Shown: positions 1 to 5,830 of the stretch, in pieces
Layout: every line of letters begins with the position of its first letter
Position numbering within the stretch: position 1 is the first letter of the stretch
Source: Planctomycetota bacterium
GTDB lineage: Bacteria; Planctomycetota; Phycisphaerae; Sedimentisphaerales; Anaerohalosphaeraceae
Assembly (NCBI GenBank): GCA_021160785.1
Contig: JAGHBX010000024.1
Span: 1 to 6,682 of the forward strand
DNA: 6,682 nt
Direction: 5' to 3'
Made by a program: the position numbers and the translations under genes
The notes under the pieces: generated by a model
Databases searched by the model: none
The model's input: only the letters and a program-made list of their open reading frames with translations
Told to the model about the DNA's origin: nothing

Positions 1-4
1 GCGG

Positions 5-10
5 TATAAT
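5..10 (+). promoter_or_regulatory. Probable -10 box of the transposase promoter
   Basis: A perfect TATAAT hexamer sits here, 54 bases ahead of the transposase start. Any -35 element would lie beyond the left edge of the window, so only half of the promoter can be judged. The spacing predicts a short leader of about 45-50 bases before the GTG start at 65. The assignment rests on the hexamer alone. Confidence 0.4.
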
Positions 11-64
11 GCACTCGTTCATTTAAATAACACATTCAAAAAAGGACGAAAGGAGTCGTTTCAA

Positions 65-1600
65 GTGAAAAAGAAAATAGCAAAAAAACTGAGACAACGC
101 AAGCGAAAAATCCTGAATCGCCTCAGCAAAAGATCGCTGCCGGAGCATCACGGGCCGATGTTTAATCCGGGCAATATTCATTATGAAATGGCTGATCGTG
201 CTCGCGGGATAACCTACGGCGGTATCGGGGCAATGCAGTTGCTGGTCAAAAATATCGGGCTGGACAGGGTCCTCGACAGCAACCTGCGAATCTTCAAGAT
301 ACGCAATCCTTATTTTGAGTCTGACCACATTCTTAACATTGCTTATAACATTCTATGCAACGGTGAGTGCCTTGAAGACATAGAGCGGCTGCGAAACGAT
401 GAGGTGTATCTTAACGCAGTTGGTGCTGATAGGATACCTGATCCGACAACCGCAGGTGATTTCTGCCGTCGTTTCTCTGCTGAACATGTTGAGATACTAC
501 AGGATGTCATCAATGAAGTTCGCCTGAAAGTCTGGAAACAACAGGATCCGGAATTCTTCGATGAGGCAATCATCGATGCTGACGGCACCATTGCCAAGAC
601 CACCGGCGAATGCAAAGAAGGGATGGACTTGTCTTACAAAGGCATCTGGGGATATCATCCCTTGCTTGTTTCATTATCTAACACGGGTGAACCCTTATAT
701 CTTTCCAATCGCAGCGGTAACAGCACCAGCAGTAAAAACGCGTCACACTATCTTGACAAGGCCGCAAAGTTATGCCGAACAGCAGGGTTTAAGAAAATTC
801 GGTTTCGGGGTGATACGGATTTCAGTCAGACCAAGTTCTTAGACGGTTGGGATGAAGATGGTATTACTTTTGTATTCGGCATCAACGCTATGCCTAATTT
901 AGTGAAGATAGCCGATAACCTGCCGGAAACGGCCTATACAGACCTTATTCGCCAAGCCAAATATACGGTCAAAACAAAAACTCGCAGCAAACCAGCCAAT
1001 GTAAAAGAACGGATTGTTAAACAGCGAGGTTACAAAAACATTCGATTGCAATCAGAACATACAGCGGAGTTTGAGTATCGCCCCGTCAAATGTCGCAAGT
1101 CCTGTCGGATAGTAGTTCTGAGGAAGAACCTGTCTGTGGAAAGAGGCGAGAAAGTTCTGTTTGATGACATTCGTTACTTTTTCTATATCACCAATGATCG
1201 CAAAGCTTCGAGAGCGGCAATCGTTGGCGATGCAAACAATCGTTGCAATCAGGAGAATTTAATCGAGCAGTTAAAAAACGGTGTTCGAGCCATGACTATG
1301 CCGGTTGATAATCTGGTCAGTAACTGGGCCTATATGGTAATGGCCTCATTGGCATGGAACCTGAAAGCGTGGTACGCCTTGTTGCTGCCGACTAAAGGCC
1401 GGTGGCATAAAAAACACAAGCAAGAGAAAAGAAAAGTATTGCGGATGGAGTTCAAGAAATTCCGCAATTTCTTTATCATGCTGCCGTGCCAGATTGTCAA
1501 AACCAGCCGCAGGCTTGTGTATAGATTGTTAGGCTGGAACGAGTATTTTGATATATTTTTCCGGGCGGTTGATGCCTTTCGATGTTTGCTTCGCTGTTGA
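65..1600 (+). CDS. IS1380-family transposase, full length
   Basis: DDE (RNase H fold) transposase that cuts and pastes its own element. The GTG start at 65 has an AGGAG Shine-Dalgarno site around 51-55. The 511-residue product opens with a strongly basic stretch (residues 2-24). Catalytic landmarks of the IS4/IS1380 superfamily are visible in order: the first aspartate in IDADGT (D171 or D173), the second in FRGDTDF (D250), and the glutamate in NRCNQENLIEQLK, where R393, E397 and K404 give the R-x3-E-x6-K part of the YREK signature. Tyrosines in YFFYITND (371, 374) precede it. Length suits IS1380-family transposases, which run at roughly 400-500 residues. No frameshift or internal stop is present, so the enzyme could be active. 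Family assignment is from motif layout and general resemblance; a related IS4-superfamily group is the alternative. Confidence 0.88.
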   Translation: MKKKIAKKLRQRKRKILNRLSKRSLPEHHGPMFNPGNIHYEMADRARGITYGGIGAMQLLVKNIGLDRVLDSNLRIFKIRNPYFESDHILNIAYNILCNGECLEDIERLRNDEVYLNAVGADRIPDPTTAGDFCRRFSAEHVEILQDVINEVRLKVWKQQDPEFFDEAIIDADGTIAKTTGECKEGMDLSYKGIWGYHPLLVSLSNTGEPLYLSNRSGNSTSSKNASHYLDKAAKLCRTAGFKKIRFRGDTDFSQTKFLDGWDEDGITFVFGINAMPNLVKIADNLPETAYTDLIRQAKYTVKTKTRSKPANVKERIVKQRGYKNIRLQSEHTAEFEYRPVKCRKSCRIVVLRKNLSVERGEKVLFDDIRYFFYITNDRKASRAAIVGDANNRCNQENLIEQLKNGVRAMTMPVDNLVSNWAYMVMASLAWNLKAWYALLLPTKGRWHKKHKQEKRKVLRMEFKKFRNFFIMLPCQIVKTSRRLVYRLLGWNEYFDIFFRAVDAFRCLLRC

Positions 1601-1617
1601 AGAGCGATTGGATAATG

Positions 1618-1637
1618 TCGGGATACGGACGTCCCGA
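1618..1637 (+). terminator. Hairpin just after the transposase, possible weak terminator
   Basis: A perfect 6-bp stem, TCGGGA (1618-1623) against TCCCGA (1632-1637), with an 8-base loop, begins 18 bases after the transposase stop. A run of five T follows only at 1649-1653, so the T tract is too far from the stem for a classical intrinsic terminator. It may instead be a structural part of the insertion sequence end. Confidence 0.3.
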
Positions 1638-1659
1638 TTCGTGTTGGCTTTTTGGGTGT

Positions 1660-1698
1660 GCTAAAAGCTGGTAAAATTATGATGGAGCTAAAATCTGG
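1660..1698 (+). repeat. Short imperfect direct repeat near the right side of the IS
   Basis: GCTAAAAGCTGG at 1660-1671 recurs as GCTAAAATCTGG at 1687-1698, 11 of 12 bases identical and offset by 27 bases. The copies lie in the non-coding tail after the transposase, so they could be sub-terminal transposase binding sites or part of the right end. Without the left end for comparison this stays a guess. Confidence 0.4.
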
Positions 1699-1701
1699 AA
1701 C

Positions 1702-1725
1702 AAAAAACTTAAGCCGTTCGCGGCT
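1702..1725 (-). terminator. Intrinsic terminator for the minus-strand operon
   Basis: On the minus strand the stem AGCCG (1725-1721) and CGGCT (1716-1712) closes a four-base loop CGAA, followed by TAAG and then six T (1707-1702). A compact GC-rich stem plus a T run is the classic intrinsic terminator layout, though the four-base spacer is a little long. It lies 68 bases beyond the stop of the flavoprotein gene at 1794, the last gene of the minus-strand series. A second small hairpin, GCCGA (1742-1746) with TCGGC (1752-1756), stands between that stop and this stem. Confidence 0.5.
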
Positions 1726-1741
1726 GACAGCGACCTGCTGC

Positions 1742-1756
1742 GCCGAAAAAATCGGC
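1742..1756. repeat. Small inverted repeat with A/T loop
   Basis: GCCGA and TCGGC flank a loop of five A (five T on the minus strand). It sits between the flavoprotein stop and the terminator-like hairpin. It has no T run after the stem, so it is not a terminator by itself; it may help to fold the 3' end of the minus-strand transcript or belong to the IS junction. Confidence 0.3.
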
Positions 1757-1793
1757 CCGCCGACACCCGACAAAACAATCAAGGTACGCTTGT

Positions 1794-2408
1794 TTAAGGA
1801 CTATTTTTGCCATCCTGATTAAGTGACATCGCTAAATCGGCGACTCTACGACCAATATCCCTTGCTGTTTCAATCCCTATTTCATCACATGTGACACCTT
1901 TGCGTTCATCACTTACTAAGGCTGCGCCAAAATGTGCAGCCTTGGTGCCACCACCGACGCAAACCATGTCATGGCAGAGCATTGCGGCCTGCACTGCCTG
2001 TATAGTAAGTTCCTGTCCGCCATTTCGCACACCACCCACAGCCAAAACACCTCCGACCTTGTTGCGCAAAAGAGAGCCATTGCGCGCCAACACAACCGTT
2101 CTATCCAGAAAAGCCTTACACTGCGATGTCATCATTCCCAAATAAACGGGAGTGGCTATTATAATCCCTGCAACATCTTCATTGCTGAGAACAGGAATCA
2201 ATGAATTAAAATCATCATCCTGTTTGCATTTGAGCTGGTTTCTGCAGTAACCACAACCCACACACCCACGGATATATAGATCAGCCATTTCAATAATGTC
2301 GGTTTCGATGCCACCTGCTTTGTTACGAACCGCTTTGAGGCAAATTTCCAGGCTTTCTTGTGTTGTCCGGCCTTTACGCGGGCTACAGTTTATGCCTATG
2401 ATCTTCAT
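1794..2408 (-). CDS. Iron-sulfur flavoprotein, NADPH-dependent FMN reductase family
   Basis: Flavodoxin-fold redox protein of 204 residues expected to bind FMN and a [4Fe-4S] cluster in the cytoplasm. The N terminus (MKIIGINCSPRKGRTT) is the beta strand plus phosphate-binding loop of this family. Cysteines 49, 52, 55 and 61 form C-x2-C-x2-C-x5-C, the compact cluster motif known from the archaeal iron-sulfur flavoprotein of Methanosarcina. ATPVYLG (85-91) is the second FMN-contacting loop, and CKAFLDR (97-103) is also typical. The reading frame stays open for 64 codons further upstream, but that part runs inside the neighbouring methyltransferase gene and has no family similarity. The ATG at 2408 is chosen because it gives the conserved N terminus and has GGAAGGAA at 2420-2413 as ribosome site. 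It overlaps the upstream gene by 26 bases, suggesting coupled translation. The electron partner is unknown. It is followed by a probable terminator. Confidence 0.85.
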   Translation of the reverse strand: MKIIGINCSPRKGRTTQESLEICLKAVRNKAGGIETDIIEMADLYIRGCVGCGYCRNQLKCKQDDDFNSLIPVLSNEDVAGIIIATPVYLGMMTSQCKAFLDRTVVLARNGSLLRNKVGGVLAVGGVRNGGQELTIQAVQAAMLCHDMVCVGGGTKAAHFGAALVSDERKGVTCDEIGIETARDIGRRVADLAMSLNQDGKNSP

Positions 2409-2988
2409 TTTGTTCCTTCCGTTTGTGCGTGATTGTTTTGTAATACTGCATATTGATAAGCCTTTTTGTGATTCTTTTGAAAAACTGGACGGGAAACAGC
2501 TCATTGGTGCGTGCCCGATAATCCAGATATGACTGCCCAAACCGGTCTTCCAAGTAGCGGTCTTCCCTGTGGATAGAGGCCTTGAAACTGATATACGCAA
2601 CCGCGGGAAGTATCAGCATTGGCCACGACCGGAAGAATAAGACCACACCCGGACAGATTAACAATATCCATGCGGCATAAATGGGGTGTCGCACCGCGGC
2701 AAACGGGCCTTGGGTTGCCAATTGGCCCTGCCTGTAGCCTTGATTGAATCTCCTTAGAGCAAGAATGTAAACGACCATGCCCACAAACACCAGGACACTC
2801 GCCAACGAAGTCAACAACCAAAATGAAATTCCACGTATCGCAAACAGTCCAGGGTATCGATGTGTCAACCACCACGCCAGTACACCGCTGATCACCGTGA
2901 TGATGGAAAACCTGGGGCCTATCCCGCATCTCGTCATCCGGTTGGGTTTACAAAAACCGAAACACATCATTCGTTTTTCTGTCGGCAT
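2383..2988 (-). CDS. Integral membrane methyltransferase, isoprenylcysteine/phospholipid methyltransferase family
   Basis: Predicted 201-residue membrane enzyme that would use S-adenosylmethionine. Hydrophobic segments lie at about residues 27-42, 54-79 and 104-135. The family signature follows: GPFAAVRHPIYAAW (94-107) with the RHP motif at 100-102, then REDRYLEDRFGQSYLDY (141-157) and a Leu-Phe-Pro at 164-166, as in isoprenylcysteine carboxyl methyltransferase-like and PEMT-like proteins. Bacteria rarely have prenylated CaaX proteins, so the real substrate (lipid, quinone or other) is unknown. After the signature comes a basic, hydrophilic tail of about 35 residues whose coding sequence runs into the flavoprotein gene. 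GTG at 2991 and ATG at 2988 are adjacent; ATG is preferred because GAGG at about 2999-2996 stands seven bases ahead of it. The gap to the radical SAM gene is 54 bases. Confidence 0.78.
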   Translation of the reverse strand: MPTEKRMMCFGFCKPNRMTRCGIGPRFSIITVISGVLAWWLTHRYPGLFAIRGISFWLLTSLASVLVFVGMVVYILALRRFNQGYRQGQLATQGPFAAVRHPIYAAWILLICPGVVLFFRSWPMLILPAVAYISFKASIHREDRYLEDRFGQSYLDYRARTNELFPVQFFKRITKRLINMQYYKTITHKRKEQNEDHRHKL

Positions 2989-3042
2989 CACTATACCTCG
3001 ATTTAGAAACAGCCTGGATTCTGGAAATCATGTTTCGATTTC

Positions 3043-3972
3043 TTAAGGAACGACCACTTTATAATAGGTTTTTTCGTGCTGTGGTTTTGCTTCGATTTTA
3101 CCTTCCGAGGATAATTCTTCTACATATTTAACGACTTCATTTCGATGAAGACCAAGGCCTGATGCAATATCCTCAACAGAACAGGGCCGACGCTGTAAAA
3201 GTGTAAAAACATCTTCACGGCGAGCGAAAAAATCCTGCTGTTTATGAACATTGCTGTAGTCAGCAATAACTTCCGCGTTTTCATGCAATTGCTTCGCTAT
3301 AGTTATTAGCTGTTTTTTGGGGACTGGTTCGGCAAAACCTTCGGCAGGCGGACGAGTAACGGTATTTACCTGAACCTTGTCAGGACCAATGGCGCTTACC
3401 CTTGTTTTCAGTGCGGTGATTTCCTTTTCTGTGGTGTTTATGCCGGCAAGGATAAAAACTTCAAGCCAATAATGACCGGTATACTCTGCGCGAAATCTTA
3501 CCAGTCCTTCCAACATATTGCTGAAGGATATATCAGAGTGAGGCCTGTTAATGTATTGGAATATCCGACTGCTTCCCGCGTCAAGTGACGGAATAACCAA
3601 ATCCGCATGCTTTAATGACTTTCTTATTTCCGGCAGCCACAGCAATGAGCCATTTGTAAGCACAGCTACTGGAATTTCTGTGACATCTTTGATCCTGGAG
3701 ATTAATTCTCCAAGTCCGAGGGAGAGTGTTGGCTCACCTGAGCCGGATAACGTAATGTAATCAGGTTTCGATTTCAGATTGGCCTGGAGTTCGTCAACGA
3801 CGAGATCAATTGGCACCCACTGTTTTCTCTCTACAGTCCTGTTGGTGGTTCTTCCAAGCTGGCAGTATATACAATCATATGTGCACGTCTTAAAGGGCAC
3901 AATGTCCACTCCAAGCGAACGCCCCAATCTTCTTGAAGGAACCGGACCAAATACATATTTCTTTTTTTTCAT
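3043..3972 (-). CDS. Radical SAM protein, COG0731 (TYW1-like) type, with C-terminal winged helix
   Basis: Cytosolic radical SAM enzyme of 309 residues that cleaves S-adenosylmethionine with a [4Fe-4S] cluster. The cluster motif C-x3-C-x2-C is at C30, C34 and C37 (CTYDCIYC), preceded by FGPVPSRRLGRSLGVD (8-23), a hallmark of this group. SGSGEPTL (76-83) is the SAM-contacting GGE-type motif, and VLTNGS (104-109) and IPSLDA (127-132) mark later strands of the barrel. The last 55 or so residues (about 252-308) read as a winged helix, including SVEDIASGLGLHRNEVVKYVEELSSEGKI in pieces. COG0731 is named for wyosine base synthesis on archaeal tRNA, but bacterial members with this tail have no settled function, so no gene symbol is given. 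The ATG at 3972 gives the conserved MKKKKYVFGPVPSRR start and has AAGGA four bases ahead; a TTG at 4008 is an in-frame alternative with no family support. Confidence 0.82.
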   Translation of the reverse strand: MKKKKYVFGPVPSRRLGRSLGVDIVPFKTCTYDCIYCQLGRTTNRTVERKQWVPIDLVVDELQANLKSKPDYITLSGSGEPTLSLGLGELISRIKDVTEIPVAVLTNGSLLWLPEIRKSLKHADLVIPSLDAGSSRIFQYINRPHSDISFSNMLEGLVRFRAEYTGHYWLEVFILAGINTTEKEITALKTRVSAIGPDKVQVNTVTRPPAEGFAEPVPKKQLITIAKQLHENAEVIADYSNVHKQQDFFARREDVFTLLQRRPCSVEDIASGLGLHRNEVVKYVEELSSEGKIEAKPQHEKTYYKVVVP

Positions 3973-3992
3973 GTCGTCCTTTTTTTTTAACG

Positions 3993-4001
3993 AGTATAGC
4001 A
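3993..4001 (-). promoter_or_regulatory. Possible extended -10 promoter for the radical SAM gene
   Basis: On the minus strand TGCTATACT matches the extended -10 pattern TG-n-TATAAT with one mismatch. No good -35 is visible. Transcription would begin near 3986 and leave a leader of only about 14 bases that includes the nine-A tract and the AAGGA site. It could give the radical SAM gene expression independent of the DAHP synthase gene 59 bases upstream. Confidence 0.3.
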
Positions 4002-4031
4002 ATCTCAAGCAAACTACTTTCTTTTTTCACG

Positions 4032-5072
4032 TTATGTCACAACTTTGGACAAATAACGAATCAACTCTTCCGTTTCTTCCCAGCCTATACAACTATCCGT
4101 TAAAGAGACGCCGTGTTTCAGGCTATCTGCCTTGCCAAACGGTTGGTTGCCTGCGTTCAGAAAGCTCTCTAACATGACCCCGGCAATCAATCGATTACCT
4201 TGGCGTATTTGCTCGGCAACATCTAATAACACTACACGTTGTCGCCTGTAATCCTTCTGTGAGTTGGCATGGCTGCAATCGATCACAATTTCGGTTAGAA
4301 TACCGGCCTTACGTAGCAGCACATCAGCAAATGCCACGTATTCAGAGCCATAGTTGGGGCCGCCAATCCCACCGCGCATAACCAAGTGACCATATTTATT
4401 GCCATGAGTCTCAGCAACAATTACCCGTCCACCTCTGTCAATTCCCATAAACGAATGGGCACTTGATGCCGCTTTTATTGCATCTATTGCAGGCGCTATA
4501 TTACCCTCCATAGAGTTTTTAAAGCCTACAGGCATTGATAAACCGCTTGCCATTTGACGGTGAATCTGAGATTCTGTTGTTCTTGCGCCTATTGCCGCCC
4601 ATGATACCAAGTCAGCCAAATACTGCGGGATAATGGGGTCGAGAAATTCGGTTGCAGTCGGCAAACCTATCTGTGCTATTGCAAGCAATAATCGTCGTGC
4701 TTTTCGCAGGCCCTCTTCGATATCATATGAGTTATCCAAGTGAGGATCATAGATCATACCTTTCCATCCAAGCGATGTACGCGGTTTCTCAAAATAGGCT
4801 CGCATGATTATCAGGATCCTCTTGTCAACTTCATCCTGTAATGCCCTCAGTCTTCCAGCATATTCAAGTGTTGCCTTGCCTTCGTGAAGCGAACACGGCC
4901 CAACAATAACCATTCGGCGATCGTCCTGGTTTCTAAGAATACCTTTGATGAGATTACGTGAATTTGCCACAAGTTGAGCTACCTGTTCGGTTTCCGGGAA
5001 CTCTTCCTTTAGCTTCTTAGGCGTAATTAATGACTTAAAGTTCTTTATGTTGAGATTGTCTGTCAGTTCCAA
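4032..5072 (-). CDS. aroF: 3-deoxy-7-phosphoheptulonate (DAHP) synthase, AroG/AroF type
   Basis: First enzyme of the shikimate pathway: condenses phosphoenolpyruvate and erythrose 4-phosphate to DAHP for aromatic amino acid synthesis. At 346 residues it matches the type I-alpha enzymes of E. coli (about 350) nearly end to end. Metal ligands fall at the expected places: C60 (VGPCS), H268 (DCSHAN), E302 (MLES) and D326 (LTDSCIGWE). Substrate loop FEKPRTSLGWKG (94-105) and GARTTESQ (162-169) are intact. LSMPVGFKN, the GI after the H-x-F segment, and DCSHANSQKDYRRQ look more like E. coli AroF (tyrosine-inhibited) than AroG, so the symbol is tentative and effector choice is inferred. The start is TTG at 5072: no ATG occurs in frame before residue 54, the family N terminus aligns from about residue 5, and a GGAG site lies about ten bases ahead. 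Confidence 0.92.
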   Translation of the reverse strand: MELTDNLNIKNFKSLITPKKLKEEFPETEQVAQLVANSRNLIKGILRNQDDRRMVIVGPCSLHEGKATLEYAGRLRALQDEVDKRILIIMRAYFEKPRTSLGWKGMIYDPHLDNSYDIEEGLRKARRLLLAIAQIGLPTATEFLDPIIPQYLADLVSWAAIGARTTESQIHRQMASGLSMPVGFKNSMEGNIAPAIDAIKAASSAHSFMGIDRGGRVIVAETHGNKYGHLVMRGGIGGPNYGSEYVAFADVLLRKAGILTEIVIDCSHANSQKDYRRQRVVLLDVAEQIRQGNRLIAGVMLESFLNAGNQPFGKADSLKHGVSLTDSCIGWEETEELIRYLSKVVT

Positions 5073-5166
5073 ATTCAGTTTCTCCGTAAGAGCAGATGTT
5101 ATTAATTATCAATTTTCTAATTCTATCCATATTCACCACTGAACACACATAACACTCATCAGCTGG

Positions 5167-5175
5167 TTTATAGCA
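5167..5175 (-). promoter_or_regulatory. Possible extended -10 promoter for the DAHP synthase operon
   Basis: Minus-strand TGCTATAAA in the 124-base gap between the TrmO-like gene and DAHP synthase fits TG-n-TATAAT with one mismatch. No convincing -35 precedes it. Transcription would begin near 5160 and give a leader of about 88 AT-rich bases before the TTG start. I see no TyrR-like or Trp-repressor-like operator. Confidence 0.28.
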
Positions 5176-5196
5176 GTCATATCGCCAGTTGCCGAT

Positions 5197-5643
5197 TCAA
5201 CTCTTTATATCGATCACGGGTGAATCGTCGAAAGCGTCAATGCTCCCAATCTCAATGATATTGTCCTTGACGGAGATTACTTTAACTCGACTGATCGCAA
5301 TCAGGTTCGGACGCACTGGCGAATGTGTTGCGAAGACTCCGGTAAGAGGGTTTTCTTTATTGCCACGAGGGTGAACCTGCAATATCGAACGTTTCTGTGG
5401 TGTGTCGTTTTTGTGAAACCAGTACACAACCGTCACATGAGAGCACTGATCCAGCCTTAGAAGTCCGTCTCTGTACTCTGGCTCAATCACAATGAACGTT
5501 CGGCCGTCCTCCCTGATGACTTTGCCAATGGGATTTAGCACAAATTGCTTGACCATGGTCTTTTCCTGCTGAGTTTGCAGCGACTCGATACAACCGGACA
5601 TGAATAGACCGGCCGCCAAGAGCATAAGCATGCATTGTCTCAT
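5197..5643 (-). CDS. TrmO-family protein with a lipoprotein signal peptide, C terminus short
   Basis: 148-residue protein whose residues 33-147 are the TrmO/UPF0066 fold (SAM-dependent N6-methylation of threonylcarbamoyladenosine 37 in tRNA). Seen: FVLNPIGKV (34-42), EYRDGL (56-61), SHVTVVYWFHKND (68-80), HPRGNKENPLTGVFATHSPVRPNLIAIS (91-118) and IDAFDDSPVIDIK (135-147). Unusually it begins with a short basic start, a hydrophobic run (residues 4-15) and a lipobox-like MSGC with Cys18, a signal for lipid attachment at the membrane. The ATG at 5643 has AAGGA at 5655-5651 with a seven-base spacer; an upstream in-frame ATG at 5709 has no ribosome site and would bury the signal peptide. A second good start exists at 5556. 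The protein stops at DIKS, whereas relatives usually continue with Pro-Tyr and a short tail; other frames downstream do not restore it. Activity and location are thus uncertain. The family call is firm, the function is not. Confidence 0.8.
   Translation of the reverse strand: MRQCMLMLLAAGLFMSGCIESLQTQQEKTMVKQFVLNPIGKVIREDGRTFIVIEPEYRDGLLRLDQCSHVTVVYWFHKNDTPQKRSILQVHPRGNKENPLTGVFATHSPVRPNLIAISRVKVISVKDNIIEIGSIDAFDDSPVIDIKS
5554..5568 (-). promoter_or_regulatory. Internal ribosome site and ATG giving a signal-less TrmO form
   Basis: Inside the TrmO-like gene the minus strand reads CAGGA (5568-5564), a seven-base spacer and ATG (5556-5554), in frame. Starting here gives a 119-residue protein beginning MVKQFVLNPIG, which is exactly where cytosolic TrmO-type proteins begin. 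The spacing equals that of the upstream start at 5643, so both the lipoprotein and the cytosolic form could be made. Confidence 0.45.
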
Positions 5644-5830
5644 GATGGGATCCTTTCCTATTTGGACATTGTTCTGTCGGTTCGGATCTGTAAATAAATT
5701 ATCTTCCATTTTTGGATGGTTGTGGCTTTGGCCGGCGGTGTCAGCAAAACTCGGACTACCAGTCAGCAGGCCTGCGTTTTGCTTCTTTGCCGGCCTTGTC
5801 CTTGCTCAGCCAAAAACGAAACCTGATTTT
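5644..5830 (-). promoter_or_regulatory. Intergenic leader region upstream of the TrmO-like gene
   Basis: 187 bases between the small cysteine-rich ORF and the TrmO-like start. An AT-rich stretch on the minus strand contains GATAAT near 5705-5700, a possible -10 without a recognisable -35. GGCCGGC (5730-5736) and GCCGGCC (5789-5795) are inverted relative to each other across 52 bases, GCAGGCCTGC (5766-5775) is a perfect palindrome, and GTCAGCA occurs twice (5740-5746, 5762-5768). No T run follows any stem, so I do not call a terminator. A structured leader is possible but unproven. Confidence 0.25.

Larger units (their letters stand above)
1..1700 (+). mobile_element. IS1380-family insertion sequence, left end outside window, right end approximate
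   Basis: The element is recognised from its single full-length transposase. The left terminal inverted repeat is not in the window, so neither the inverted-repeat pair nor the target duplication can be confirmed. The right end lies somewhere between the transposase stop at 1600 and the end of the flavoprotein gene at 1794; the end coordinate given is a placeholder inside that interval. The transposase is convergent with the minus-strand genes and no neighbouring gene is visibly interrupted by the right side of the element. Confidence 0.6.

Noticed and set aside
1330..1782. 150-codon minus-strand frame covering the end of the transposase gene
   Set aside because: Antisense to the well-supported transposase, no family motifs and no ribosome site; treated as a shadow.
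2409..2600. 64-codon in-frame extension of the flavoprotein upstream of its ATG
   Set aside because: It lies wholly within the membrane methyltransferase gene in another frame and the conserved family N terminus begins at 2408 with a good ribosome site.
3025..3043. GAAATC/GATTTC inverted repeat between the radical SAM and methyltransferase genes
   Set aside because: Weak A-T stem without a following T run; not enough for a terminator or operator.
5133..5159. Minus-strand nine-codon ORF (MSVMCVQW then stop) ahead of DAHP synthase, resembling a Trp leader peptide
   Set aside because: Only one Trp codon, no ribosome site, and no terminator/antiterminator stem pair in the following AT-rich leader, so attenuation is not supported.
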